Positions 38,308 to 47,709 of a DNA stretch of 64,000 bases are shown here, one piece after another (the first letter of the stretch is position 1; each line of letters opens with the position of its first letter). The notes below the pieces were generated by a model, which was not told where the DNA came from, did no database searches, and saw only the letters and a program-made list of their open reading frames with translations. The stretch is from Nitrososphaerota archaeon (GTDB lineage: Archaea; Thermoproteota; Nitrososphaeria; Nitrososphaerales; Gagatemarchaeaceae), in NCBI GenBank assembly GCA_027320425.1, contig DAHVLJ010000004.1, positions 1 to 64,000 on the forward strand, read 5' to 3'. The position numbers were made by a program, and so were the translations under genes.

Positions 38308-39714
38308 CTAACCGACAGCGTTCGTCATTTCTAGGGACATCAATCGGTTGAACTCCACCGCGTAGGTCATGGGGAGTTCCTTTGCGAACGGCTCCATGAA
38401 CCCGTTGACTACCATGCTGAGGGCGTCACCCTCGGAGATGCCCCTCGCCATCAGGTAGAACAGCTGCTCTTCGCCTACCTTGCCCACGCTCGCTTCGTGC
38501 GTCACCGTGGCGTCGTCTTCCTGGATCTCCATGTAGGGGTACGTCGCAGTGGTGCTCTGCTGGTCGACGAGGAGGGCATCGCACCTGACCGTGGATTTCA
38601 CGTTCTTGGCGCCCTTCGCTATGTGCAGCAGGCCGCGATATGCGGTATGCCCGCCTCCCTTCGACACAGACCTAGAGATGATCTTCGAGGTGGTGTCCTT
38701 CGCGAGGTGGATCGCCTTCCCTCCCGTGTCCTGGACCTGACCCGGCCCTGCATATGCCACCGAGATTATGTCAGCCTTCGCCCTCGGACCGAGCAGATAG
38801 ATCGACGGGTACTTCCTTGTCAGCCTTGAGCCGCCGTTGAAGTCCACCCAGGAGACGGTCGCCTCCTCGTACGCATGCGCGCGCTTGGTAACAAGGTTGA
38901 GGACGTCTCTGGACCAGTTCTGGAGGGTGGTGTATTTCACAAGGGACGCTTTCTTTGCGACTATCTCCACTATGGCCGAGTGGAGGGACTGGGAGGAGTA
39001 GACGGGAGCGCTGCACCCTTCTATGTACCCGACCTCGCTGTAGGGCTCGGCGACGATGAGGGTCCTCTCGAACTGCCCCATGTTCCTCTCGTTGATCCTG
39101 AAGTACGCCTGCAGAGGCATCGTGACCTTCACCCCTTCTGGGACGTAGACGAAGGAGCCTGCGCTCCATACCGCCGTCTGGAGGGCGGCGATGAAATTAT
39201 CCTGATACGGGACGACGGTCCCGAAGTATTTCTTCATCAGTTCGGGATACTCCTTGAGGGCGGAGACGGTGTCGCTGAAGACGACCCCCTGCTTCTGCAG
39301 TTCGCCCTGGATGCTGTGGTAGACCGCTTCGCTTTCATAGATTGCGCCTACCCCGGCCAGGAACTTCTTCTCTGCCTCGGTGATCCCGAGCTTATCGTAG
39401 GTCCTCTTGATGTATTCAGGGAGCTGGTCCCAAGACTCTGCTGCCTTCTTTGTGGGGTTGGCGTAGTAATAGAAGCTCTGGTAGTCTATCTCTCCCAGCT
39501 CAGGAGCCCAGGTGGGCGCCTTCCTGTCGAGGAAGTTCTTCAGCGCCTTCATCCTGATCTGCTCCATCCATGCCGGTTCGTCGTGGATCCTGACTATCTC
39601 CTGGACGACCCTCTCGCTGAGCCCTTTGGTCCCCTGCACGGCGTAGGACTCGACCGGGTCACTGAACCCGTACTTCTCCTTGTAGTCGTCGGTTATGATG
39701 TCAGTCTTGGCCAA
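38308..39714 (-). CDS. sufB: FeS assembly protein SufB
   Basis: KYGFSDPVESYAVQGTKGLSERVVQEI; VRCDALLVDQQSTTATYPYMEIQEDDATVTHEASVGKVGEEQLFYLMARGIS. Confidence 0.95.
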   Translation of the reverse strand: MAKTDIITDDYKEKYGFSDPVESYAVQGTKGLSERVVQEIVRIHDEPAWMEQIRMKALKNFLDRKAPTWAPELGEIDYQSFYYYANPTKKAAESWDQLPEYIKRTYDKLGITEAEKKFLAGVGAIYESEAVYHSIQGELQKQGVVFSDTVSALKEYPELMKKYFGTVVPYQDNFIAALQTAVWSAGSFVYVPEGVKVTMPLQAYFRINERNMGQFERTLIVAEPYSEVGYIEGCSAPVYSSQSLHSAIVEIVAKKASLVKYTTLQNWSRDVLNLVTKRAHAYEEATVSWVDFNGGSRLTRKYPSIYLLGPRAKADIISVAYAGPGQVQDTGGKAIHLAKDTTSKIISRSVSKGGGHTAYRGLLHIAKGAKNVKSTVRCDALLVDQQSTTATYPYMEIQEDDATVTHEASVGKVGEEQLFYLMARGISEGDALSMVVNGFMEPFAKELPMTYAVEFNRLMSLEMTNAVG

Positions 39715-39813
39715 TGAGTTTCACTTTTGAAAGGGTCGAGGCAACGCACGACTCCGCTCCTAGGCTTCGCACTTTACTCCCGGGCCCCTTGGACGTCCCT
39801 TGCCTACCCTCCC

Positions 39814-39833
39814 TATAAAACATATGTTATATT
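39814..39833. promoter_or_regulatory. Palindromic AT-rich element upstream of sufB
   Basis: TATAAAACATATGTTATATT with AACATATGTT palindrome; related element at 40733-40755 upstream of sufC. Confidence 0.45.
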
Positions 39834-39920
39834 CGCATCTCAACTGGAAGGGACTCCGCATAGCCGCTGGGTCAACGGCAGCCAAGGGCGGGCGCCGGAC
39901 ATGCGAAGGGGCCCTTGTCA

Positions 39921-40700
39921 TCACTGAGGGGATGGGGCTGCAGCCTGGTCTTCTTCCTGATATCCCGTAATCCAAGTGTACCCTTTCTCCTCTAAGAGCC
40001 TCGAGAGGTCCTCCCCTCCAGACTCGATTATCCTCCCCTGATACATGACATGGACGAACTGGGGCTTCACGTACTTCAGGATCCTTTGGTAGTGCGTGAT
40101 TAGCAGCGAACCGGTCTGCGGCCCCGACACCTTGTTGATGCCTTCCGCGACTATGCGCAGGGCATCGATGTCCAGTCCAGAGTCGGTCTCGTCTAGGACG
40201 GCGAACTTCGGCTGCATCAGAGCCATCTGAAGGATCTCGGCTCGCTTCTTCTCTCCGCCTGAGAAGCCCTCGTTAAGGTACCTGTTTAGGAACGAGTCGT
40301 CCATGCTGAGCATCTTGAGCTTCTCCGCCACGACCTCCTTGAACTCGAAGATCGTGGGAGCCTCAGACCCTGCTGGCCTCGAGTTGTTGTAAGCGGCCCT
40401 CAGAAATGAAAACATGCTCACTCCCTGGACGCTGACAGGATACTGGAACGCGAGGAACAGCCCCTTCTTGACTCGCTTGTCTGGCGTGAGCCCGACGATG
40501 CTCTCCCCGTCTATCAGGACCTGGCCCGAGGTGACCTGGTATTTTGGGTGCCCCATCAGGGTGTATGCGAGGGTGCTCTTCCCTGAGCCGTTTGGCCCCA
40601 TCAGGGCATGTGTCTCTCCCTGGCCGATCGACAGGTTGACACCCTTCAGAATCGCCTTTCCGTCGACTGAAGCGTGGAGGTCCTTGATTTCGAGCTTCAT
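39921..40700 (-). CDS. sufC: FeS assembly ATPase SufC
   Basis: ABC ATPase: GPNGSGKSTLAYTLMGHPKYQVTSGQVLIDGE; FSGGEKKRAEILQMALMQPKFAVLDETDSGLDIDAL. Confidence 0.95.
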   Translation of the reverse strand: MKLEIKDLHASVDGKAILKGVNLSIGQGETHALMGPNGSGKSTLAYTLMGHPKYQVTSGQVLIDGESIVGLTPDKRVKKGLFLAFQYPVSVQGVSMFSFLRAAYNNSRPAGSEAPTIFEFKEVVAEKLKMLSMDDSFLNRYLNEGFSGGEKKRAEILQMALMQPKFAVLDETDSGLDIDALRIVAEGINKVSGPQTGSLLITHYQRILKYVKPQFVHVMYQGRIIESGGEDLSRLLEEKGYTWITGYQEEDQAAAPSPQ

Positions 40701-40732
40701 TCAGTAGGGAACGGCTAGGGGAGGCGTATATA

Positions 40733-40755
40733 ATTCTTATAACCTATGTTATAAT
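40733..40755. promoter_or_regulatory. AT-rich inverted-repeat element upstream of sufC
   Basis: attcTTATAACctatGTTATAAtc; shares TATGTTATA core with 39814-39833. Confidence 0.45.
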
Positions 40756-40812
40756 CAGAAGACGGGCCGCCTAGAGGAGGCATCGTCCCAGACAGGCTTC
40801 TTCTCTCTGACT

Positions 40813-41301
40813 TCAGTCCCAGACTGAGCCCGTCTTCCGGGCTACCGCCTCGAGGAACTCCCTGTCCAGTGATGAGAAAGCGTCCAGCTGCTCGCTGTCG
40901 ATGTCGATCTCGCCCACGACCTTGCCTCCTCTGGAGATGGGAACTACGATCTCTGACTTCGTCGAAAGGAAGCATTGTAGGTATCGGGGGTCCTTGCTGA
41001 CATCAGAGACTATCTCCGTCTTGCCCGCCTTGGCAGCGAAGCCGCAAACGCCCTTCCCCAGGGGTATCCTTGTGTGCTCGGTCGCCGCGGGTCCAGACCA
41101 TGAGTCGAGGACGAGGTCTGACCCCTCCACGGCATAGATCCCGACCCAAGAATAAGAAGGCACCACCGAGTTGAGGAGTTTCACCGTCGCGTCCCTGGCG
41201 GAGCGTCCGCTGGATGAACCGATCGCAGACTCGAGTTTAACGAGGACCTCCTTCGCCTGCTCCCTGCTCAGCCTGGTAGACGCGGCTTTCAAAGACGACA
41301 C
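40813..41301 (-). CDS. GAF-domain protein, possible free-methionine-(R)-sulfoxide reductase
   Basis: SWVGIYAVEGSDLVLDSWSGPAATEHTRIPLGKGVCGFAAKAGKTEIVSDVSKDPRYLQCFLSTKSEIVVPI. Confidence 0.72.
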   Translation of the reverse strand: MSSLKAASTRLSREQAKEVLVKLESAIGSSSGRSARDATVKLLNSVVPSYSWVGIYAVEGSDLVLDSWSGPAATEHTRIPLGKGVCGFAAKAGKTEIVSDVSKDPRYLQCFLSTKSEIVVPISRGGKVVGEIDIDSEQLDAFSSLDREFLEAVARKTGSVWD

Positions 41302-41336
41302 ACCCTCGCCAGGAGTTATTTATCCGCGCCTCTCCT

Positions 41337-42065
41337 TTACGCGGGCTGCTCTATCAGGTAGCGGTAGACTAGGCCCGCGATTATGGCGCCGACCACCGGA
41401 CCTATCAGGTAGACATACCAGTATGCGGGGTAGAACCCTGCCGCGAGCATGGGCCCGAACGCCCTCGCCGGATTCATCGCTGCCCCGGTAAGGTTGCCCG
41501 CTACAAGCACGTCCGCCACCACGGCTAGGCCGATCCCCAGACCCCCGATCTTCGGGGCCCTTGGATCGACGGCGGTCCCGTACACAGCGATGACGAGGAA
41601 GAAGGTGAGCATCGCCTCGATCGCGATCCCCTGGCCCGAGCTGATGATCCCGTTAAGTGAGGGAGACCCCCAGTTCACCGGGTCGCCCAGCACAGAAGGG
41701 AACGACAGGACTAGCGCGAAACCTGCAGCGGCGGCTCCGACGAGCTCTGCCACGATGTACGGGATCACGTCCTTCGCCTTCAGCTTGTTGCCAACCAACA
41801 GCCCGAGGGCGACGGCAGGATTGAGCACACCGCCAGAGATGCTCATCGTCGCGCTCACGGCCACCGCAAGGCCGATCCCGTTCCCAAGAGCGGCGATCAG
41901 GAGCGCCGCGCCGGAGTTGGGGCCCGCCAGGCTCTCTGTCCCGATGGCTGAACCGGCCCCGACGAGGACGAACACGAAGGTTCCTATGGCCTCAGCGGCT
42001 AGCCTCTTCGCGATAGAGGGGGTTGACGACAAGTCGGTTAGGCGGGCTACCGAAATGTAGCCCAC
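41337..42065 (-). CDS. Aquaporin / MIP family channel
   Basis: Six-TM with two NPA boxes: GGVLNPAVALGLLVG and AAMNPARAFGPML. Confidence 0.93.
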   Translation of the reverse strand: MGYISVARLTDLSSTPSIAKRLAAEAIGTFVFVLVGAGSAIGTESLAGPNSGAALLIAALGNGIGLAVAVSATMSISGGVLNPAVALGLLVGNKLKAKDVIPYIVAELVGAAAAGFALVLSFPSVLGDPVNWGSPSLNGIISSGQGIAIEAMLTFFLVIAVYGTAVDPRAPKIGGLGIGLAVVADVLVAGNLTGAAMNPARAFGPMLAAGFYPAYWYVYLIGPVVGAIIAGLVYRYLIEQPA

Positions 42066-42115
42066 TTAAGATTTGCTTGGAGCGCCGGCGCGCTGAAGTG
42101 TCTCATGGCACGGCA

Positions 42116-42122
42116 ACACTTA
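42116..42122 (+). promoter_or_regulatory. TATA-like box of thermosome gene
   Basis: cacttata about 30 nt upstream of ATG 42153. By eye. Confidence 0.4.
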
Positions 42123-42152
42123 TAGCCCAACGGTTGTATACCGTTTTTTGCA

Positions 42153-43790
42153 ATGTCTGCAAACGGACAGCCAGTAATCATTCTGAAAGAGGGTTCCGGG
42201 GAGTCCAGAGGGAGAGAGGCTCAGAGGAACAACATTTCCGCCGCGAAGCTCATCGCTGAAGTCGTAAGGACCTCGCTCGGTCCACGAGGCATGGACAAGA
42301 TGCTCGTCGACTCTATGGGAGACGTCACTATCACCAACGACGGGGCGACCATGCTCAAGGAGCTCGACGTCCAGCACCCGGCGGCGAAGATGATGGTAGA
42401 GATAAGCAAGGCCACCGACAACGAAGTCGGAGACGGGACCACCTCTGCGGTGGTGGTCGCAGGCGCCCTGCTTGAGAAGGCCGAGGATCTGATCAACAAG
42501 GACGTCCATCCGGTCGTGGTCGTAGACGGGTACTCCAGGGCCCAGGAGAAGGCCCAGCAGATCCTTGAGGAGATCGCAGTGAAGGTCAACCCTGAGAGCA
42601 GGGCGGACCTCCTGAAGGTCGCCAACACGAGCATGCTGACAAAGCTGGTCAACGAGGACGCCCCCCACTTGGCCGGGGTCGTAGTCGACGCGGTCTTGCA
42701 GGTCGCAGAAAAGCGCGATACGGGGTACAAGGTAGACATCGACAACATAAAGGTCGAGAAGAAGCCCGGAGGCTCGATCACCGACACCCAGATCATAAAG
42801 GGGATCGTGCTCGACAAAGAGGTGGTCCACTCGGGGATGCCGCGAAGGATCGACGAGGCGAAGATAGCCCTGGTGAACTCCGCCCTCGAGATCGAGAAGA
42901 CCGAGTTTTCGGCCGAGATAAGGATCAACGACCCACAGCAGATGCAGCAGTTCATGGACGAAGAGACGAGCATCTTGAAGGGGATGGTCGACAAGATCAG
43001 CGACGCTGGCGCCAACGTCGTGATCTGCCAGAAGGGGATCGACGACCTCGCCCAGCACTTCCTCGCGAAGGCCGGAGTGCTCACCGTGCGCCGGGTCAAG
43101 GAGAGCGACGTGACCAAGCTCGCGAAGGCCACGGGTGCGAGGATAGTCACCAATCTGGACGACCTCAACAGCAAGGACCTCGGTTATGCCAAGCTGGTGG
43201 AGGAGAGGAAGCTCGAAGACGACAAATGGGTCTTCGTCGAAGGCGCGAAGAACCCGAAGGCGGTCAGCATCCTCGTAAGGGGCGGGACACAGAGAGTCGT
43301 AGACGAAGCCGAGAGGGCGCTCCATGATGCGATCATGGTCACGAAGGACGTGGTGGAACTCCCTGCAGTGGTGGGAGGAGGAGGCGCGCCTGAAGAGGAG
43401 GTATCGTTCCAGCTCCGCAACTGGGCGCAGAAGCTCTCAGGGAGAGAGCAGCTCGCTGCCCTGAAGTTCGCAGACGCCATGGAGAGCATCCCCATGACGC
43501 TAGCTGAGAACGCGGGGATGGACCCGATCGACACCCAGGTTGACCTCAGAGCGAGGCACGGAAAAGAGGGAGTGTGGTACGGAGTAGACGCGATGAGCGG
43601 CAAGGTAGCAGACATGTATGCGAAGTCTGTATGGGAGCCGTTGGCGGTCAAGCTCCAGATCCTTCGCGCAGCCACCGAAGCGGCGTCCATGATCCTGAGG
43701 ATCGACGACGTCATCGCCGCCAGCAAGATGAGGGCACCCCCAGGCCCTCCAGGAGGGATGGGTGGCATGGGCGGCATGCCTCCGATGTAG
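42153..43790 (+). CDS. ths: Thermosome (group II chaperonin) subunit
   Basis: VRTSLGPRGMDKMLVDSMGDVTITNDGATMLKELDVQHPAAKMMVEISKATDNEVGDGTTSAVV; Gly/Met-rich tail. Confidence 0.97.
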   Translation: MSANGQPVIILKEGSGESRGREAQRNNISAAKLIAEVVRTSLGPRGMDKMLVDSMGDVTITNDGATMLKELDVQHPAAKMMVEISKATDNEVGDGTTSAVVVAGALLEKAEDLINKDVHPVVVVDGYSRAQEKAQQILEEIAVKVNPESRADLLKVANTSMLTKLVNEDAPHLAGVVVDAVLQVAEKRDTGYKVDIDNIKVEKKPGGSITDTQIIKGIVLDKEVVHSGMPRRIDEAKIALVNSALEIEKTEFSAEIRINDPQQMQQFMDEETSILKGMVDKISDAGANVVICQKGIDDLAQHFLAKAGVLTVRRVKESDVTKLAKATGARIVTNLDDLNSKDLGYAKLVEERKLEDDKWVFVEGAKNPKAVSILVRGGTQRVVDEAERALHDAIMVTKDVVELPAVVGGGGAPEEEVSFQLRNWAQKLSGREQLAALKFADAMESIPMTLAENAGMDPIDTQVDLRARHGKEGVWYGVDAMSGKVADMYAKSVWEPLAVKLQILRAATEAASMILRIDDVIAASKMRAPPGPPGGMGGMGGMPPM

Positions 43791-43791
43791 G

Positions 43792-44733
43792 TCAGAAGAA
43801 ACTGAAATCCACGTAATGCCCGTGCGACCTGGCCTTTTCGTAAACCAGGTTCGCTACGGCGACGTCCTCCAGCGCGGCTCCTCCTGATTTGAAAAGCGTC
43901 TTTCCCGTCTGCTCTTTGCTCCCAGCTACCACGGATCCGAGCTCCACGGCGGAATCCCAGCTGAAGGAGCCCGCCCTTGCGGCCTGAATCAGGTCTCCGT
44001 ATTCGGCCTTCGCCTGAGCGAGGTCGTCCACCACGATGGCGTCGAAGCACCCCACGCCGCCCGCGGTGATCTCGGCGTGCTCCGGGACGTTCCCCCCGCA
44101 AAGGTTGACGTGCGCGACGGAGTCGAGCATCTTCTCGTCCAGGAAGGGAGCCTTTGATGACGTGACCGTGCTGACGACGTCGGCCCCCTTCGAGGCTTCC
44201 CAAGGGGAGTCCGCCGCGGTCGCTTGGAGCCCCCTGTCCTCCAGCGACTTCGTGAAGGCTCTCCTGTGGTCTCTGTTAGGGCTCCAGACCCGGAACCCCT
44301 GGACGTCCATGACCGAGTCGAGGGCGAGGGCCTGGGTGAGCGCCTGCCTCCCCGTCCCGCAGATCGCCACGCTGCCGGTCGACTTCCTGTAGAGGTGCTT
44401 GGTCGCGACTCCCGACGCGGCCCCCGTCCTGTACCTCCCGAGCATGTCAGCGCCCATCACGGCGAGAGGGGCTGAGTCAGCCTCGTCGAACAGCACCACG
44501 AGGAATTTTGTGCCGGACCTCGACGACATGTAGGCCTTCAGTCCTCCTCTGGAGAGATACGGCGAGGTCGCATGCATGACGTTCAACACCGATGAGGCGC
44601 TCCTCGTCCTGGTACGCATGTGGTTCACGGCCCCGCCCATCCCTTCTTGTCTGAAGGCTTCCTCCACCGCACGGATGACCTCGTCCATGTCGAGGAGCGC
44701 TGCGACGTCGCTTTCAGACAGGAAGATGGTCAA
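43792..44733 (-). CDS. Ornithine cyclodeaminase / alanine dehydrogenase family
   Basis: GGLKAYMSSRSGTKFLVVLFDE; GAASGVATKHLYRKSTGSVAICGTGRQALTQALAL. Confidence 0.88.
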   Translation of the reverse strand: MTIFLSESDVAALLDMDEVIRAVEEAFRQEGMGGAVNHMRTRTRSASSVLNVMHATSPYLSRGGLKAYMSSRSGTKFLVVLFDEADSAPLAVMGADMLGRYRTGAASGVATKHLYRKSTGSVAICGTGRQALTQALALDSVMDVQGFRVWSPNRDHRRAFTKSLEDRGLQATAADSPWEASKGADVVSTVTSSKAPFLDEKMLDSVAHVNLCGGNVPEHAEITAGGVGCFDAIVVDDLAQAKAEYGDLIQAARAGSFSWDSAVELGSVVAGSKEQTGKTLFKSGGAALEDVAVANLVYEKARSHGHYVDFSFF

Positions 44734-44741
44734 ATCAAGCG

Positions 44742-44987
44742 CTAGGCTTCTTCTTCTTTCTTCTCTTCAGTCTCTTCTTTGCCCCACCGGCCAACCTTCG
44801 GCAGGGACTTCGTCCTGAACAGGGCCATCCCCTGCTGGTAGCGCTGAAGCTCCACTTCGAGGAACCTTATGTCCTTCGCGAGCGAAGTGGCCGCCTTCTC
44901 GGTCCCCTTCTTTCCCATGAGCTCGGCAAGCTTCGCCTTCTTTTCGCCCACCATCTGGGAGAGCAGGTCCTCATACTCGGTGGTCAT
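44742..44987 (-). CDS. Small coiled-coil hypothetical protein
   Basis: 81 aa, charged; MTTEYEDLLSQMVGEKKAKLAELMGKKGTEKAATSLAKDIRFLEVELQRYQQ. Confidence 0.6.
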   Translation of the reverse strand: MTTEYEDLLSQMVGEKKAKLAELMGKKGTEKAATSLAKDIRFLEVELQRYQQGMALFRTKSLPKVGRWGKEETEEKKEEEA

Positions 44988-45045
44988 TGAGACGCTGACC
45001 CGCGCCTCTTCGAAACTATAAAGGCGTTATCGGGAAGCCGGACGT

Positions 45046-45315
45046 ATGCGTCCGCAGCTGTTCGGCGGAGGGATTATTGTCGTCCTCATCGGCGCCGTGT
45101 TTTACCTCTTCGCCGTTCCCCTGGCCTACTTCTGGGGCATACCATTCGTCGTCGGCGGGGCGATAATGGTGGGGGTAAGCTTCTTCCTCTCCGAGGGCCC
45201 CGCCCCAATCGCGCCCCCCGAGGGCTACAAGTTCTGCATCTTCTGCTCGACGCCGGTCGCGCTGGAGGCAGAGAGATGCCCTCACTGCAACGGCTCCCAG
45301 CCGAGGCTGAACTGA
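45046..45315 (+). CDS. Membrane protein with C-terminal zinc ribbon
   Basis: Two TM helices then CIFCSTPVALEAERCPHCNG. Confidence 0.7.
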   Translation: MRPQLFGGGIIVVLIGAVFYLFAVPLAYFWGIPFVVGGAIMVGVSFFLSEGPAPIAPPEGYKFCIFCSTPVALEAERCPHCNGSQPRLN

Positions 45316-45316
45316 G

Positions 45317-45766
45317 ATGGCCCAGGAGGAGGCTTTGCGCCCCCGTTGGGCAAAGGACTTGGTCACGTTCAGGGGGCACGCCATGGTGCGCTCCGCCCAT
45401 CCCACCACCATCGAAGTGACCACCGAAGAGTATCTCACCGAAAACGGGGACTGCATAGTCGGGGTCGGGGCATCCAAAGGATGCCAGGGCCTGGACGAAT
45501 CGGTGAAAGAGGGGCTAAGGAGAGCAGGTTCGAGGGTGACCATCAGGTTGTCTGCGGGAGGAGAGACGTTTGTCGTCAACGCGAGGGGAGACCCTCGGCT
45601 CGAGCTTTCACACCCCCACGACATGGTGATCAGGAAGAGCGACTTCGTGAGCGAAAGGACCCTCGCGGTCGGCGCGGACCGCTCCGCCAGGGACATCCCT
45701 AGAGAGATGGTCCGTCTCCTCAAGGACCCTAAGACGACGGGCACGCTGGAGATAGAGGTGGAGTAG
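45317..45766 (+). CDS. DUF371 family protein
   Basis: VTFRGHAMVRSAHPTTIEVTTEEYLTENGDCIVGVGASKGC pattern of DUF371. Confidence 0.75.
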   Translation: MAQEEALRPRWAKDLVTFRGHAMVRSAHPTTIEVTTEEYLTENGDCIVGVGASKGCQGLDESVKEGLRRAGSRVTIRLSAGGETFVVNARGDPRLELSHPHDMVIRKSDFVSERTLAVGADRSARDIPREMVRLLKDPKTTGTLEIEVE

Positions 45767-45768
45767 CG

Positions 45769-46713
45769 TTGGTCCAGCACAGAGCCGTAGCGTATACCAT
45801 GCAGGCGCTGGTAAAGTACCACGGGCTCAAGGATTGGAAGCTCAGGCTCCCATACCACGACAGTATCTCGGTGAACACCACGTCGATGAAGACAGAGGCG
45901 GCCATAGACGACTCCAGGAAAGGCGGGGTCTTCATAGAAGGGAAGCCGAACGACTCGGCCAACTCGAGGCTGCAGGCTGTCGTCTCAAGGCTGTCCCCGT
46001 CGGCCAGGGTGACCGACTTCAGGATCGACAGCAGGAACATACCGTCCGGCAAGGCGAAGGGCATCGGGTACTCTTCCTCCGCTGGTGCAGCGCTCACCCT
46101 CCTCAGCCACAGGGTGCTCGTCGGAAGCAAACCAGACCTGCCTCAGCTTTCGAAGACCGCACGTCTGTTCGCCGCGTCTGCTTCTAGGTCTCTGGTGGGG
46201 GGGTTCTCGCGCCTCTACGCAGGCAAGGACGACGACTCCACCTACGCAGAGAGGTTCGCGGACGCCAGGGAGCTCGACCTCCGGATGGTCATCGTCCCCC
46301 TCGCTTCGCGGGTGAAGACCGAGGACGCCCACAAGGAGGTCCTTAGCTCGCCCTTCTTCGCGGCGAGGGTCGAGTCGGCCCAGAAGAGGTGCGACCTCAT
46401 GCAGAAAGCGATCCACGGCAACGACCTTGACGAGGTCGGGAGGCTGGCCGAGAGGGACACTCTTGAGCTGCACGCGCTCACCATGACCGGGGAAAGCGGG
46501 ATGGTCATCATGACCGAAGACACGATCAGGATCATCCGCAGGGTCAGGGAGCTGAGGAACGAGGGGGTCAGAGCTTACTTCTCTATGCAGACCGGACCGT
46601 CGGTCTTCATCAACACGTCGGAACAGGACCAAGACAACGTCAAGAAGGCCATCGAGAAGCTCGGCTACAAGGCCTACCCCTCGGGCGTCGGGGGGGAGGC
46701 GACGATACTTTGA
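45769..46713 (+). CDS. GHMP-superfamily mevalonate (di)phosphate decarboxylase homologue, altered active site
   Basis: ALVKYHGLKDWKLRLPYHDSISVNT; GIGYSSSAGAALTLL; ASASRSLVGGF; YFSMQTGPSVFI replaces the usual FDAGPN. Confidence 0.82.
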   Translation: MVQHRAVAYTMQALVKYHGLKDWKLRLPYHDSISVNTTSMKTEAAIDDSRKGGVFIEGKPNDSANSRLQAVVSRLSPSARVTDFRIDSRNIPSGKAKGIGYSSSAGAALTLLSHRVLVGSKPDLPQLSKTARLFAASASRSLVGGFSRLYAGKDDDSTYAERFADARELDLRMVIVPLASRVKTEDAHKEVLSSPFFAARVESAQKRCDLMQKAIHGNDLDEVGRLAERDTLELHALTMTGESGMVIMTEDTIRIIRRVRELRNEGVRAYFSMQTGPSVFINTSEQDQDNVKKAIEKLGYKAYPSGVGGEATIL

Positions 46714-46922
46714 GCCGTCCGAGGCTCGTAAGCGATTACTTGGAGGACCTACAGAAGAACCTGACGAACAGAGACCCCCAGGTGAAGGAGGGCCTGGAGC
46801 TCTATCTCGGCCTATGGAACAAAGCGGTGGAGAAGGGGATAGTGAGCCGTACGGACGACGTCGACCATGCCCTTGCGAAGCTGGAGGAAAAGGGAGGATT
46901 GGTCAAGGCAGCGGAAGGCTAG
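46710..46922 (+). CDS. Small hypothetical protein
   Basis: 70 aa, ATGA-type overlap with upstream gene; SDYLEDLQKNLTNRDPQVKEGLELYLGLWNKAVEKGIV. Confidence 0.55.
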   Translation: MSRPRLVSDYLEDLQKNLTNRDPQVKEGLELYLGLWNKAVEKGIVSRTDDVDHALAKLEEKGGLVKAAEG

Positions 46923-47668
46923 CGGGGAGCCTCTCCCCCGTCCAGAGCCACCACCTGACCGGTCATGAAACTCGACTCGTCAGAAGCGAGGAACACCGCG
47001 AGCGCCGCCGCCTCCGAGGGTTTGCCGAACCTCCCCAGCGGGATCGCCGACCTGTAACCTTCGGCCTGTTTCGCATCCAGCCAGTCTACCCACGTGGTAG
47101 ACATCGAACCAAAAGCCATGCAGTTGACCCGGATGCGCGGAGCGAGCATCTTGGCGAGCATCCTGGTCATGGATATCACGGCTCCCTTGGCCGAAGCGTA
47201 GACCAGCCCGTCTGTGTCTCCCACCAAGGCCGGAGTGGACGCGACGTTGACCACCGAAGACCCGCGCTTCATCAGCCGGGCGGCACCCTGCGTGCAAAGG
47301 AACGTCCCGAACGTGTCCACGCTGAAGACCCGCTGCCACATGTCGAGGGTCGTCTTCTCGAGGGGGAGGTTCCACATCTTCCTGTCAGCGAGTCCGGCGA
47401 CGTTCACGAGTATGTCAAGGCCGCCCAGCTCGCTCCCTATCTCGCGGAACATCCCTTTCACGCTCTCGGGGTCGGATACGTCGGCGTGCACGACGATCGC
47501 CCTTCCTCCCGACCTTCTGATTGAAGCGAGGACCGGCTCACGGTGCGACCCTGCGGAGCGGTGGTTGACCACCACAGTGGCTCCTTCCCTTGAGAATCTC
47601 TTCGCTATCTCAGCGCCGATGCCCTGCGAAGAACCGGTCACCAGGGCTCGCTTGCCCTTCAGCCTCAA
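46919..47668 (-). CDS. Short-chain dehydrogenase/reductase
   Basis: KRALVTGSSQGIGAEIAKRFSREGATVVVNHRS; VYASAKGAVISMTRMLAKML. Confidence 0.9.
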   Translation of the reverse strand: MRLKGKRALVTGSSQGIGAEIAKRFSREGATVVVNHRSAGSHREPVLASIRRSGGRAIVVHADVSDPESVKGMFREIGSELGGLDILVNVAGLADRKMWNLPLEKTTLDMWQRVFSVDTFGTFLCTQGAARLMKRGSSVVNVASTPALVGDTDGLVYASAKGAVISMTRMLAKMLAPRIRVNCMAFGSMSTTWVDWLDAKQAEGYRSAIPLGRFGKPSEAAALAVFLASDESSFMTGQVVALDGGEAPR

Positions 47669-47709
47669 ACGGTGTTCCGGCCACTGTTTCGGCTCTTAAG
47701 CGTTGGTAG

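Noticed and set aside
42120-43325. 401-aa minus-strand ORF antisense to the thermosome gene
   Set aside because: High-GC shadow ORF; its residues mirror the thermosome codons and show no recognisable domain, whereas the + strand is an unambiguous chaperonin.
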